A stretch of DNA of 47,199 nt from Candidatus Poribacteria bacterium (lineage in GTDB: Bacteria > Poribacteria > WGA-4E > WGA-3G): positions 1-47,199 of the forward strand of contig JAAXHO010000187.1 of the NCBI GenBank assembly GCA_012270795.1, written 5' to 3'. Below are positions 34,216-42,955 of the stretch, piece by piece. The stretch's first letter is position 1. Every line of letters starts with the position of its first letter. The translations under genes and the position numbers were made by a program. The notes under the pieces are model-generated. The model was not told where the DNA came from. It did no database searches and saw nothing but the letters and a program-made list of their open reading frames with translations.

Positions 34216-34677
34216 ATGATGGACGCTCTTTCCTTCCGAAAAAACAGCGCGATTATTCCATTGATTTGCTTATTCATCTATGCTGCTGTCATACCGATGC
34301 AGTTATCCAACTATGTCCTATGCATTGGTGAAGATGGACATGTTAAATTTCAATTTGCGGGTCATGGGTGTTGCAAAGATGCCCATTCACACGATCATCA
34401 TCATCAACATCATCATCACGCAGAGACAGATCATACAGCAGATGATGACCACTGCAGCGAATGTTTAGACCTTTCCATTTTTGTATCACTCAACAGTTGT
34501 TTATACTTGGTATCTTGCGAAAAAAATCCTGTAGTTGGAAATGACATTCCATCAGCAATTCAGATGACGCATAAGAGCACTGTTCCTGCTGATGCATCAA
34601 TATCCCTCTTTTCAGTCATTCCGCCATTGATTGATCCTGTACTTATTTCCCTTCGTACTGTTACGCTCCTCCTTTGA
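34216..34677 (+). CDS. Histidine-rich membrane or periplasmic protein, probable metal binder
   Basis: 153 residues from ATG 34216 (TTG 34204 is in the same frame; neither has a clear ribosome site). A hydrophobic segment near the N-terminus (IIPLICLFIYAAVIP) is followed by GHGCCKDAHSHDHHHQHHHH, then DDDHCSECLD, and a hydrophobic C-terminus. His and Cys clusters suggest binding of Cu, Zn, Ni or Co. Its place at the head of the RND operon supports a metal-sensing or delivery role. Confidence 0.65.
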   Translation: MMDALSFRKNSAIIPLICLFIYAAVIPMQLSNYVLCIGEDGHVKFQFAGHGCCKDAHSHDHHHQHHHHAETDHTADDDHCSECLDLSIFVSLNSCLYLVSCEKNPVVGNDIPSAIQMTHKSTVPADASISLFSVIPPLIDPVLISLRTVTLLL

Positions 34678-34870
34678 TCCTTTCCTTCGTACTATTGCTG
34701 TACTTTTCTTGTCCTTAATTCCCCAATAAATATCCATAATGTAGGATGGCATGAATGTCGTCTGTGTCTATAATCGTTTAACATGTCCTATGCGGTTACC
34801 GTAGGCAATCTATACTTGTTGACACTTTACAAGGGACTATGTGCCATCTAACTTGTGAGGAGTACGATGT

Positions 34871-36115
34871 ATGAAAATCAGAATGCGTTTTACCATTACA
34901 ATTATAGGAATATGCTTTATTACCTTTATTGTATTACCGATAACCGTTGCCACTGCTCAAAATGAAGAAATAACGCTTGAAGGGGCAATTCAAGCTGCAT
35001 TGCGCGATAATCCCGCACTCAAAGCGATTCGCGAAGAAGTTAAGGTTGCACAAGCACAACTTGACGGTATCCCGCTGCTAAGTAATCCGAAATTGGAATC
35101 CGAATATGTCAGCGGTCTTCACTCAGAACAGATTTTTGAGTTAAGCAAAACCTTTGAACTGGGGGGGCAACGCGGTTATCGGATACAGATAGCAAAGACA
35201 AATCTTGAAAAAGTAAATCTTGAATTAACGAATAAATCTCGATTAGTTACCAAATCTGTAAAACTTGCTTTTTACCAACTTGTTCTTATCCAAGAAAAGC
35301 TGAAGTTGGCTAAAGAGATAATAAAACACAATCAAGAAATGTATGAAATGGCACAGTTTCAGTTTGAAGCGGGTGATATATCTGTGACACAGGTTGGATT
35401 AGCGAATATCCAGTTGCAATCAGCACGGAGAGAAGTGGCTACCTTAGAAAGTGATTTACAGTTAGCACAGCTTGAATTGAACGGTCTGATGGGGACCAAA
35501 CTTGATGGAACACCGACTGCAATTGGTGGATATCCAAAGAAATCAACAAAGAAGATGAATCTTGATACTCTGAAAACGCATGCACTTGCACATCGGGCAG
35601 ACCTAAAGTCGTTGAAATTAAATGTAAAACTGACAGAAAGCAGTTATCGTCTTGCAAGAGCATCAAACATTCCAGATCTCAATATCGGTGGGATTGCAGA
35701 ACGTAGTTCAGGTAAGTTGGGATTCGGTGCGAAGCTTTCATTACCTTTGCCACTGTTTGACAGAAATCGATCTGAAATACAATCAGCAAAAGCACAAAAA
35801 CAGGTTGATTCCATTCGGGTTAGCAATACAGAGAAACAAATTACCCGTGAAGTGATAGGGGCATTTGTTGCTCTGAATGCTACCGAGAAGAACCTTAGTT
35901 TTTATGATGATAACTTGCTGAAGCTGCTCAACGATAATCTAACGCTAACCCTTACTGCCTACGACTTAGGAGAAGCAGAATTATTGGAAGTTATCTTGAT
36001 GCAGAGTGAATATGTAAAGACACAATTTGCATATCTTGATGCACTTGCAGCGTATCGTAAAGCAATTGTGGAACTTGAAGCAGCAATCGGTACGTCTATT
36101 GATTTAGTACAGTAA
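34871..36115 (+). CDS. TolC-family outer membrane efflux channel (CusC/CzcC-like)
   Basis: 414 residues with a signal peptide (about 1-30). Two helical repeats are seen, typical of outer membrane efflux proteins: LEGAIQAALRDNPALKAIRE in the first and LKTHALAHRADLKSLKLNVK in the second. GAGGAG precedes the start. It forms the outer channel of a tripartite pump with the next two genes (gaps of 52 and 23 bases). Confidence 0.85.
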   Translation: MKIRMRFTITIIGICFITFIVLPITVATAQNEEITLEGAIQAALRDNPALKAIREEVKVAQAQLDGIPLLSNPKLESEYVSGLHSEQIFELSKTFELGGQRGYRIQIAKTNLEKVNLELTNKSRLVTKSVKLAFYQLVLIQEKLKLAKEIIKHNQEMYEMAQFQFEAGDISVTQVGLANIQLQSARREVATLESDLQLAQLELNGLMGTKLDGTPTAIGGYPKKSTKKMNLDTLKTHALAHRADLKSLKLNVKLTESSYRLARASNIPDLNIGGIAERSSGKLGFGAKLSLPLPLFDRNRSEIQSAKAQKQVDSIRVSNTEKQITREVIGAFVALNATEKNLSFYDDNLLKLLNDNLTLTLTAYDLGEAELLEVILMQSEYVKTQFAYLDALAAYRKAIVELEAAIGTSIDLVQ

Positions 36116-36167
36116 GTTTATTTATGGTTCACACATTTCGTGCTTAATATCTATAAGGAGAAAGAAA

Positions 36168-38039
36168 ATGCAACGCTACTTACATTTGACTTTACTATAT
36201 TTGGCAATATTTGTGGTTGTGAATGGTGGTTTGTTTTTGTCAAATACCTATCACACATTAACTTGGGCTGAAGAAAAGGTTGATCCCTCACATGAAGTTG
36301 ATAACGCTGTTGTTCTCAGCGATAAAGCAAAAGTGAATATTGGCTTGAAAACTGCAGAAGCAGACCTACGAACCATTGAAAAGGTTGTTCAGGTTACAGG
36401 CAACGTAATTGCACATCCTGGGAAACAGGGAATTGTAACACCACGAATTAGCGGCATCGTGAAACGCCTCCATTACAAACTTGGTGATACGGTTAAAAAG
36501 GGCGATGTGCTGCTTGAATTGGAGAGTATAGATTTGCAACTTGCTGAGATTGATCTGATGGAAGCTGTCCATCAACAGAAATCTTTAGATACCAAATTGG
36601 CAAAACAGAAATCAGTTTTTGCTAAGCAGATACAGCAGGAACTTCAGACGCGACAGATTGATTTTCTGGAATCACATGCTAAGTTACAAGAGGAAAAAAA
36701 TGACTATCAGAAAATTATGTCAATTGCGATTGTAAAGACGATTTCTGCATTAGAGAAGATGCGTGTTGATCTTGTCAAAGCCGATGTTGAGCGTAGGTTA
36801 CTTGCAGATACACTTGCACGCATTGAAGCACTCACTGAGAAGCGGATTTCTGCACAGAAGGAGTTAATTTCCCAGAGAGCAGCACATACAAAAGCAACCA
36901 ACGCATTTACAGGTACAAAACGGCAATTTCAACTTCTCGGTGTGAGTGAAAAGACACTTCAAACAATCCTTGAGGATGAAGGCAAGACACCTATTCTGAC
37001 ACTGCTGAATATGGATACCAAAACCGAGAGTAAACCGCATCTAACAGAGAATGCGGATGTCTTGAAGTATATCTCAATCATTGAGGAAGCAACAACATTG
37101 ACAGATGCTGAATCCGCTTACAAAACCACTGCTATCAAGGTCAAAGCAAATAGACAACGTGCCTTAGCTGCAGGTATGACAGCGAAGCAATTGGAGCAAA
37201 TTTCTGCATCAGGTTTGATTATACCTTTCAGTGACTTGTCGGTAGATAAACTGATAGAAAATTATGCACCCTTCATGACGAGTTCAGAGGCGTTGGAAGC
37301 ATTGCTGCAGACAGAAGAAGCGCAGCGGAACGCTGCTATCATGTTTACAAAAGCACGTCAGAAACTTGAGGTTTACGGTATGACAGCGGATGAGATTGAC
37401 AAGCTTGTTGAAAATGGGAAATCAGATTCCCCATTTTATGTCACCGCACCGACAGCAGGACAGATTATCAGCCAAAACGTGATGTTAGGAGCAACAGTTG
37501 AAAAAAGTAATGCCTTGTATTCCATATTAGATTCTAATGTGGTGTGGGTTGAAGGTGAGATCTATGAAGATACACTTGCGCTGATTCATGACAAGTGGGA
37601 AGCTGGCAATGAAGTACGGGTTCGTGTTCCTGCCTATCCCGACTCGGTTTTCATAGGCAAGATATCACAGATATCGTCAGTTGTGGATTCGGAGAAACGG
37701 ACTGTGCATTTTTGGACAGAAGTAGACAATCCTGACCATAAACTGAAGCCGGGGATGTTTGCTGAACAGACGCTTGTTATTGAAAAACTGGACGATGTCT
37801 TGAGTGTACCTTTGGAGGCTGTGCTTAAAGACGGTGCATCACAGATTGTTTTCGTTGAATCTGGCAACACATATATGAAGCATGAAGTTGTGATTGGGGC
37901 AAAGGATGACCGGTATATTGAAATCAAAGACGGGTTATTTGCTGGTGAGATTGTTGTCGTGCAAGGAACACATCAACTCCTAAGTGCATCGGCGGGAACT
38001 ACGACAGTTGTTGACCCACACGCGGGACATTCACATTAG
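36168..38039 (+). CDS. RND efflux periplasmic adaptor (CusB/CzcB-like)
   Basis: 623 residues; AAGGAG before the ATG; N-terminal signal anchor. The biotinyl-lipoyl-like half motif PRISGIVKRLHYKLGDTVKK (about 87-106) and its partner TAPTAGQIISQNVMLGATVE (about 425-444) enclose an unusually long region, with helical hairpin and extra repeats, of about 310 residues. Beta-barrel and membrane-proximal domains follow. The tail DPHAGHSH is His-rich, which fits a metal substrate. It is longer than typical adaptors (about 400). Confidence 0.85.
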   Translation: MQRYLHLTLLYLAIFVVVNGGLFLSNTYHTLTWAEEKVDPSHEVDNAVVLSDKAKVNIGLKTAEADLRTIEKVVQVTGNVIAHPGKQGIVTPRISGIVKRLHYKLGDTVKKGDVLLELESIDLQLAEIDLMEAVHQQKSLDTKLAKQKSVFAKQIQQELQTRQIDFLESHAKLQEEKNDYQKIMSIAIVKTISALEKMRVDLVKADVERRLLADTLARIEALTEKRISAQKELISQRAAHTKATNAFTGTKRQFQLLGVSEKTLQTILEDEGKTPILTLLNMDTKTESKPHLTENADVLKYISIIEEATTLTDAESAYKTTAIKVKANRQRALAAGMTAKQLEQISASGLIIPFSDLSVDKLIENYAPFMTSSEALEALLQTEEAQRNAAIMFTKARQKLEVYGMTADEIDKLVENGKSDSPFYVTAPTAGQIISQNVMLGATVEKSNALYSILDSNVVWVEGEIYEDTLALIHDKWEAGNEVRVRVPAYPDSVFIGKISQISSVVDSEKRTVHFWTEVDNPDHKLKPGMFAEQTLVIEKLDDVLSVPLEAVLKDGASQIVFVESGNTYMKHEVVIGAKDDRYIEIKDGLFAGEIVVVQGTHQLLSASAGTTTVVDPHAGHSH

Positions 38040-38062
38040 GAATTCGTTTCAAGGAGAATACA

Positions 38063-41000
38063 ATGTGGTCAAAAATTACCGAAAGTGCACTCAGGAATAA
38101 ATTGCTTGTTATTTGTGGACTCTTTGCTGCAATTATTATCGGTATCAGGATGTTCCAGAACGCACCAATTGACGTTTACCCAGATATCAATCCGCCTCGG
38201 ATTACTGTCTTGACAGAAGCACATGGCTGGTCACCAGAAGAGATGGAAATGCTGGTGACGTTACCGATTGAAAGTGCAATGAACGGTGCGCCAGATGTTA
38301 CGCTGGTTCGTTCATCCTCGGCAATAGGTCTGTCACTTGTTTTCGTTGAATTTGAATGGGGTATGGATATATTTCTTGCACGACAGATGGTTAACGAACG
38401 GTTGCAGCTTGTTACCCCGAATTTGCCAGAGGGTGTTGATGCACCAATCATCTTACCAACCTCGTCCCTTCTGGGTGAGATAATGGAATATGCGCTTGTT
38501 GATGAATCCGAAGAAAAACTGGATCCAATGGAGATGCGCGACATAGCAGATTGGGAGATTCGGTTCCGCTTGCAATCCCTAGGTGGAATTGCGAATGTCA
38601 TTAATATTGGCGGATATATCAAGCAATATCAAGTATTTGTTAACCCTGATCGGTTGATAAGTTTTGGATTTTCCCTTGAGGACGTTGCACATGCACTTGA
38701 AAAGAGCAACGATAACGCATCTGGTGGGTTTCTCATCAAGGACGCGCGTGAACTGATGATACGGGGTTTGGGGCGGATTGCAACAGTTGCTGACATAGAA
38801 AACGTCGTGATTGATGTTCGTGAACATAACACCCCCGTACTTATTAAGGATGTTGCGACGGTCAAAATTGGATCGCTGCCTGAGATACGTCGTGGTGCAG
38901 GAAGCCGAAACGGTGAAGAAACCGTGTTAGGTAAGGTCATCAAACGGCCCGGTGAAAATACACTCAACCTGAGTGAAAAAGTGGAAAAAGAACTGGAATC
39001 GCTGGAAAAAGCTTTACCTGAAGGTGTAAATGTAGAAGTTGAATACGCCCAAGCGGATCTGATTCAGCGGGCAGTGGATACGGTGAAAGAAGCACTGCGC
39101 GATGGTGCGATTCTGGTTGTTGTGGTTCTCATCATCTTTCTCTTCAATATCCGCACTGCCTTTATTACATTAACTGCTATCCCTTTGTCGCTGATAATTG
39201 CGATCATAGCGTTGCTTTATAGAGGTGGGACGTTAAACATCATGACGCTCGCAGGTTTGGCGATTGCTGTGGGAATGGTGGTTGACGATGCAATTGTGTA
39301 TGTTGAAAACATCTTTAGACGCTTGCAAGAGTACTTTCATCTACGTGAAATGGGGAATGAAACAGACGAAACACCGACACAGGTTGTAACGCGTGCCAGC
39401 GACGAAATGCGGGTATCTATTGTATTTGCGACATTGATTATTATCCTTGTGTTTTTGCCATTGTTCAGCCTCAGTGGTATTGAGGGAAGGATGTTTCGTC
39501 CACTTGGTTGGGCAGTTGTGATTTCTATGGCGGCATCCCTGCTTGTCGCGTTAACAGTCGTTCCAGTGTTAAGTGAATTAATGCTCGGACGAGTGCAAGC
39601 AATGTCCTTGCGAGAATATACGCCATCTCAACGACGTGGTTTGTTCACATGGATTAAGCGGATTTACAACGGTTTCCGCAATCTTGTGATACGTTGGAGA
39701 CTGTTTGTTGTAAGATTAGCACCGGATTCAGATGTTGAGGATGCCTTGACGCTTCAACCTGTTGTGATGTGGATAAAACGCGCTTATCGACCTATTCTGT
39801 CATGGGTGTTACGTTTGCGTTGGTTTGTGGTGTCGGTTGCATTGTTACTTGTTGTGATAGCGGGTACATCTTTTTCACGTTTAGGGACAGAGTTTTTGCC
39901 AGTGATGGATGAAGCTACATTTACTATCAGTGTGTTCTCACCTCCTGGAACTTCCCTTGGAGAGTCAACACGAATCGGTCGTGAAATGGAAAGAAGGCTG
40001 TTGGATATAGATGAGGTAACAAGCGTCAGCAGTCGCACGGGGCGTGCCGAAGCAGACGAACACGCACACGATGTGAATACGCATGAAATTGTAGTGAATT
40101 TCATTCCGCCTGATGAGCGTGAAAAGACACGCGAGGAACTGCTTGCCGAAGTGCGAGACCTACTCTCCAATGAGAACTTTCCGGGCGTACAAGTGTCTGT
40201 CGGTCAACCGATTCAGCACCGACTTGACCATCTGCTATCGGGTGTGAGTGCACAAGTGGCTTTGAAACTGTTCGGCCCCGATCTTACCACACTGAGACAG
40301 AAGGCACATGAAATTGAAGACGTGATGTCCGGCATTGATGGTGTTGCAGATTTGCAGGTTGAACAACAGGTGCAAGTTGAGCAGCTACAGATCAAAGTAA
40401 AACGTTTAGAAGCAGCGCGGCATGGCTTAAGTGTGCAAGACATTACGCATTTCGCAGAGGGGGCATTCAAGGGTGAAACTGTCAGCCAGATCATTCAAGG
40501 ACAACGGCAGTATAACCTTGTTGTGCGGATTGACCCAACACTTGTGAAAACAGTTGAATCGTTTGGTAACCTGAAACTCCGAACACCTTCAGGTGCATTC
40601 ATTCCGTTGAAACAGGTTGCAGATGTGAACTTAGGTTTAGGACCTAATACTATCAATCATGAAAACGTCTCGCGCCGTATAGTGATTCAATGCAATGTTC
40701 AGGATAGAGACCTTGGCAACTTTATTGCTGAAGTTCAAAGGGAAATTGAGACTCATGTTGATTTGCCCGATGAATACTACCTTACTTATGGTGGACAGTT
40801 TGAAAGTCAACAGAGTGCGCAAAGTCGTATCCTCATTCAGTCCGGTTTAGTTTTCATCGGTATATTTATATTGCTGTATCTTGCATTGGGTTCGCTCAAG
40901 CTTTCAGTCCTTGTTGTCCTGAACCTTCCTTTGGCATTGATCGGTGGTATTGTCAGTGTGTTTCTTACTGGTGGCGTGTTGAGCATTCCGTCTATGGTTG

Positions 41001-41323
41001 GTTTCATTCTGTTGTTCGGTATTGCTGTACGAAACGGTATCATCTTGGTTTCACATATCAATACGTTGCGTTCAGAGGGAATGCCGTTATATGATGCGGT
41101 GGTGAAGGGAGCATCGGAACGGATTAGTCCGGTGTTGATGACAGCATTGACGACTGGACTGGGGATGTTGCCGCTTGCGCTTGCACACGGTTCCGGTGCG
41201 GAACTGCAGAAACCGCTTGCTATTGTTATCAGTGGTGGTATGATTACAGCGACCTTTTTGACGTTGCTTGTGTTGCCTGCGTTATATTATCTTGTTGAAA
41301 AACGTGGTGCAGATTCTGAGTAA
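38063..41323 (+). CDS. RND heavy-metal-type efflux pump (CusA/CzcA family)
   Basis: 1,086 residues; AAGGAG before ATG. It has the RND plan of 12 membrane helices with two large periplasmic loops. The N-terminus APIDVYPDINPPRITVLTEA is characteristic of the heavy-metal branch. Transmembrane helix 4 reads GLAIAVGMVVDDAIVYVENI, with paired Asp for proton relay; this resembles neither the classic CzcA (DFG..DGA) nor the CusA signature exactly, so the metal cannot be named. Intact. The last A of its stop codon is the first base of the MITE at 41323. Confidence 0.88.
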   Translation: MWSKITESALRNKLLVICGLFAAIIIGIRMFQNAPIDVYPDINPPRITVLTEAHGWSPEEMEMLVTLPIESAMNGAPDVTLVRSSSAIGLSLVFVEFEWGMDIFLARQMVNERLQLVTPNLPEGVDAPIILPTSSLLGEIMEYALVDESEEKLDPMEMRDIADWEIRFRLQSLGGIANVINIGGYIKQYQVFVNPDRLISFGFSLEDVAHALEKSNDNASGGFLIKDARELMIRGLGRIATVADIENVVIDVREHNTPVLIKDVATVKIGSLPEIRRGAGSRNGEETVLGKVIKRPGENTLNLSEKVEKELESLEKALPEGVNVEVEYAQADLIQRAVDTVKEALRDGAILVVVVLIIFLFNIRTAFITLTAIPLSLIIAIIALLYRGGTLNIMTLAGLAIAVGMVVDDAIVYVENIFRRLQEYFHLREMGNETDETPTQVVTRASDEMRVSIVFATLIIILVFLPLFSLSGIEGRMFRPLGWAVVISMAASLLVALTVVPVLSELMLGRVQAMSLREYTPSQRRGLFTWIKRIYNGFRNLVIRWRLFVVRLAPDSDVEDALTLQPVVMWIKRAYRPILSWVLRLRWFVVSVALLLVVIAGTSFSRLGTEFLPVMDEATFTISVFSPPGTSLGESTRIGREMERRLLDIDEVTSVSSRTGRAEADEHAHDVNTHEIVVNFIPPDEREKTREELLAEVRDLLSNENFPGVQVSVGQPIQHRLDHLLSGVSAQVALKLFGPDLTTLRQKAHEIEDVMSGIDGVADLQVEQQVQVEQLQIKVKRLEAARHGLSVQDITHFAEGAFKGETVSQIIQGQRQYNLVVRIDPTLVKTVESFGNLKLRTPSGAFIPLKQVADVNLGLGPNTINHENVSRRIVIQCNVQDRDLGNFIAEVQREIETHVDLPDEYYLTYGGQFESQQSAQSRILIQSGLVFIGIFILLYLALGSLKLSVLVVLNLPLALIGGIVSVFLTGGVLSIPSMVGFILLFGIAVRNGIILVSHINTLRSEGMPLYDAVVKGASERISPVLMTALTTGLGMLPLALAHGSGAELQKPLAIVISGGMITATFLTLLVLPALYYLVEKRGADSE

Positions 41324-41479
41324 TACCATTTCTAATTGATAATATCTCATTAGTTGTGGAGATCTGGTAGGAGTGACCTCCCGGTCACGACAAGAAGATC
41401 GCTCCTACCGAAGAGAAACACCCCAACCATCAATAAAAGTGGAATTCCTTAATGAGACATTATTTTTTAGAATTGGTAT
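41323..41479. repeat. MITE-like element, family 2, inverted 157-bp copy
   Basis: It begins ATACCATTTCTAATTG and ends TTTTTTAGAATTGGTAT; its reverse complement aligns with the copy at 33913. It fills the entire gap between two convergent genes. Its first base completes the pump gene's TAA, and its last base is part of the reversed TAA of the CoA-transferase gene. TA flanks both sides. Confidence 0.85.
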
Positions 41480-42666
41480 TAGATAATTCCATCATGTCTT
41501 AGCTGTATTATTTCTTGAGGTGTAATATTCAACATATCAATCAACACTTCATCAGTATGTTCACCGAGATTTGGTGCAGGAACTTCTATATGGCCAGGGG
41601 TGTCTGAGAGTTTAATCGGTAATCCTGGAACCTTAACAGTCCCTGTTATTTGGTGGAACACATTTGTGATCATCTCACGAGCTTGAACCTGTGTGTGGTT
41701 AACCACTTTGTCAATCGTATTGACAGGTCCACACGGCACACCTATCTTTTCAAGTGCATCAAGCCATTCATCAGTTGTACGTTGACGCATTATTTCTGAA
41801 AGAATAGGAAACAACTCCGTATGGTTTGTGGTGCGATCTGCGTTAGAGTGAAATCTTGGGTCCGAAATAAGTTGCTTCTGATTGACGTGCTCACAAAATT
41901 TCCCCCACAACGTATCATTGCCTATTGCAATGATTATATGTCCATCTGCAGATTCAAACGCCTCAAATGGGGTGATCGCGGGGTGTCGACTTCCGATGGG
42001 ACGCGGTATCTCATCCGTTGCGAAATACCGGACGATTGCATTTTCCAATACTGCTACGAGACTATCTAACATTGCGACATCAACCAATTGCCCCTTACCA
42101 GATATGTTGCGATGATGCAACGCAGACAATATACCGATTGTTGTGAATAATGCCGCGGTAATGTCACTGATTGATGTTCCAACACGAACTGGAGGTGTGT
42201 CGGGGTTGCCTGTGATACTAATAATGCCCCCCATCCCTTGTATGATCATATCATAGGCACCTTGTTGAGCCATCGGTCCGGTCTGTCCAAAACCGGAACA
42301 TGCAGCATATATCAGTGAAGGATGTTCAACCGCAAGTGTTTCATAATCTAAACCGAGTTTCTTCATCGTTCCGGGACGGAAATTCTCTACTAATATGTCG
42401 CATTGACTAACGAGCTCCTTGAATATATTAACACCTTGTTGGGTTTTCAGATTGAGCGTCACGCTCCTTTTACCACGATTCACGCTCATGAAATAGAGGC
42501 TAAAGCCGTTTTTGAAAGGACCAAAATCCCTGGATTCATCTCCTTTTTCCGGTTGTTCAATTTTAATTACCTCTGCTCCAAGATCGCTGAGAAGCATCGT
42601 TGTAAAAGGTCCTGCAAGTACTCTTGTTAAATCTAATACCTTTATGCCATCTAACGGACCTGCCAT
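41479..42666 (-). CDS. CaiB/BaiF-family CoA-transferase
   Basis: 395 residues from ATG 42666 (MAGPLDGIKVLDLTRVLAGP), with AAGGAAC upstream. The 22-residue open extension upstream is rejected because it runs toward the inverted element at 42726. A class III CoA-transferase that moves CoA between carboxylic acids through an acyl-aspartate. DLTRVLAGPFTTMLLSDLGA and the catalytic Asp139 in GAYDMIIQG are visible; SVNRGKRSVTLNLK is typical. The acid substrate cannot be inferred. Confidence 0.88.
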   Translation of the reverse strand: MAGPLDGIKVLDLTRVLAGPFTTMLLSDLGAEVIKIEQPEKGDESRDFGPFKNGFSLYFMSVNRGKRSVTLNLKTQQGVNIFKELVSQCDILVENFRPGTMKKLGLDYETLAVEHPSLIYAACSGFGQTGPMAQQGAYDMIIQGMGGIISITGNPDTPPVRVGTSISDITAALFTTIGILSALHHRNISGKGQLVDVAMLDSLVAVLENAIVRYFATDEIPRPIGSRHPAITPFEAFESADGHIIIAIGNDTLWGKFCEHVNQKQLISDPRFHSNADRTTNHTELFPILSEIMRQRTTDEWLDALEKIGVPCGPVNTIDKVVNHTQVQAREMITNVFHQITGTVKVPGLPIKLSDTPGHIEVPAPNLGEHTDEVLIDMLNITPQEIIQLRHDGII

Positions 42667-42725
42667 GTAAATGTTCCTTTGCTTGTATTGTGTATAGTTT
42701 ATCGGTAATTGTTGAATTTCAGAGA

Positions 42726-42844
42726 CATTCAATTGTCACAAAGCATCATTGTTGGAGGGGTTTCTAACCCCGATTGCTGCTGCTGTGTATTTCAAATCGG
42801 GGTTAGAAACCCCTCCAACAACAACGAAAACCGACAATTGAATG
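42726..42844. repeat. Inverted-repeat element between divergent genes
   Basis: CATTCAATTGTC (42726-42737) and GACAATTGAATG (42833-42844) are exact end repeats. Inside, GTTGGAGGGGTTTCTAACCC plus CGATT pairs with its complement near 42795-42819. It occupies the divergent intergenic region ahead of the EF-Tu-like promoter, so it may affect both genes. Confidence 0.8.
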
Positions 42845-42869
42845 CCTATGGGTTGAATTTAACACATTA

Positions 42870-42898
42870 TTGCATAATCGCAAAACTTTTGCTATAAT
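42870..42898 (+). promoter_or_regulatory. Promoter of the EF-Tu-like gene
   Basis: TTGCAT (42870-42875), a 17-base spacer and a perfect TATAAT (42893-42898). The start ATG 42956 follows AAGGAG. Confidence 0.65.
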
Positions 42899-42955
42899 TA
42901 AAGAGACATGCAACAGATATTCATACGCAATTTGATAAATCTGAAGGAGTAATTA

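Noticed and set aside
42667-42732. 22-residue N-terminal extension of the CoA-transferase
   Set aside because: It runs into the inverted element's end; the family starts at MAGPLDGIKV, which has a ribosome site.
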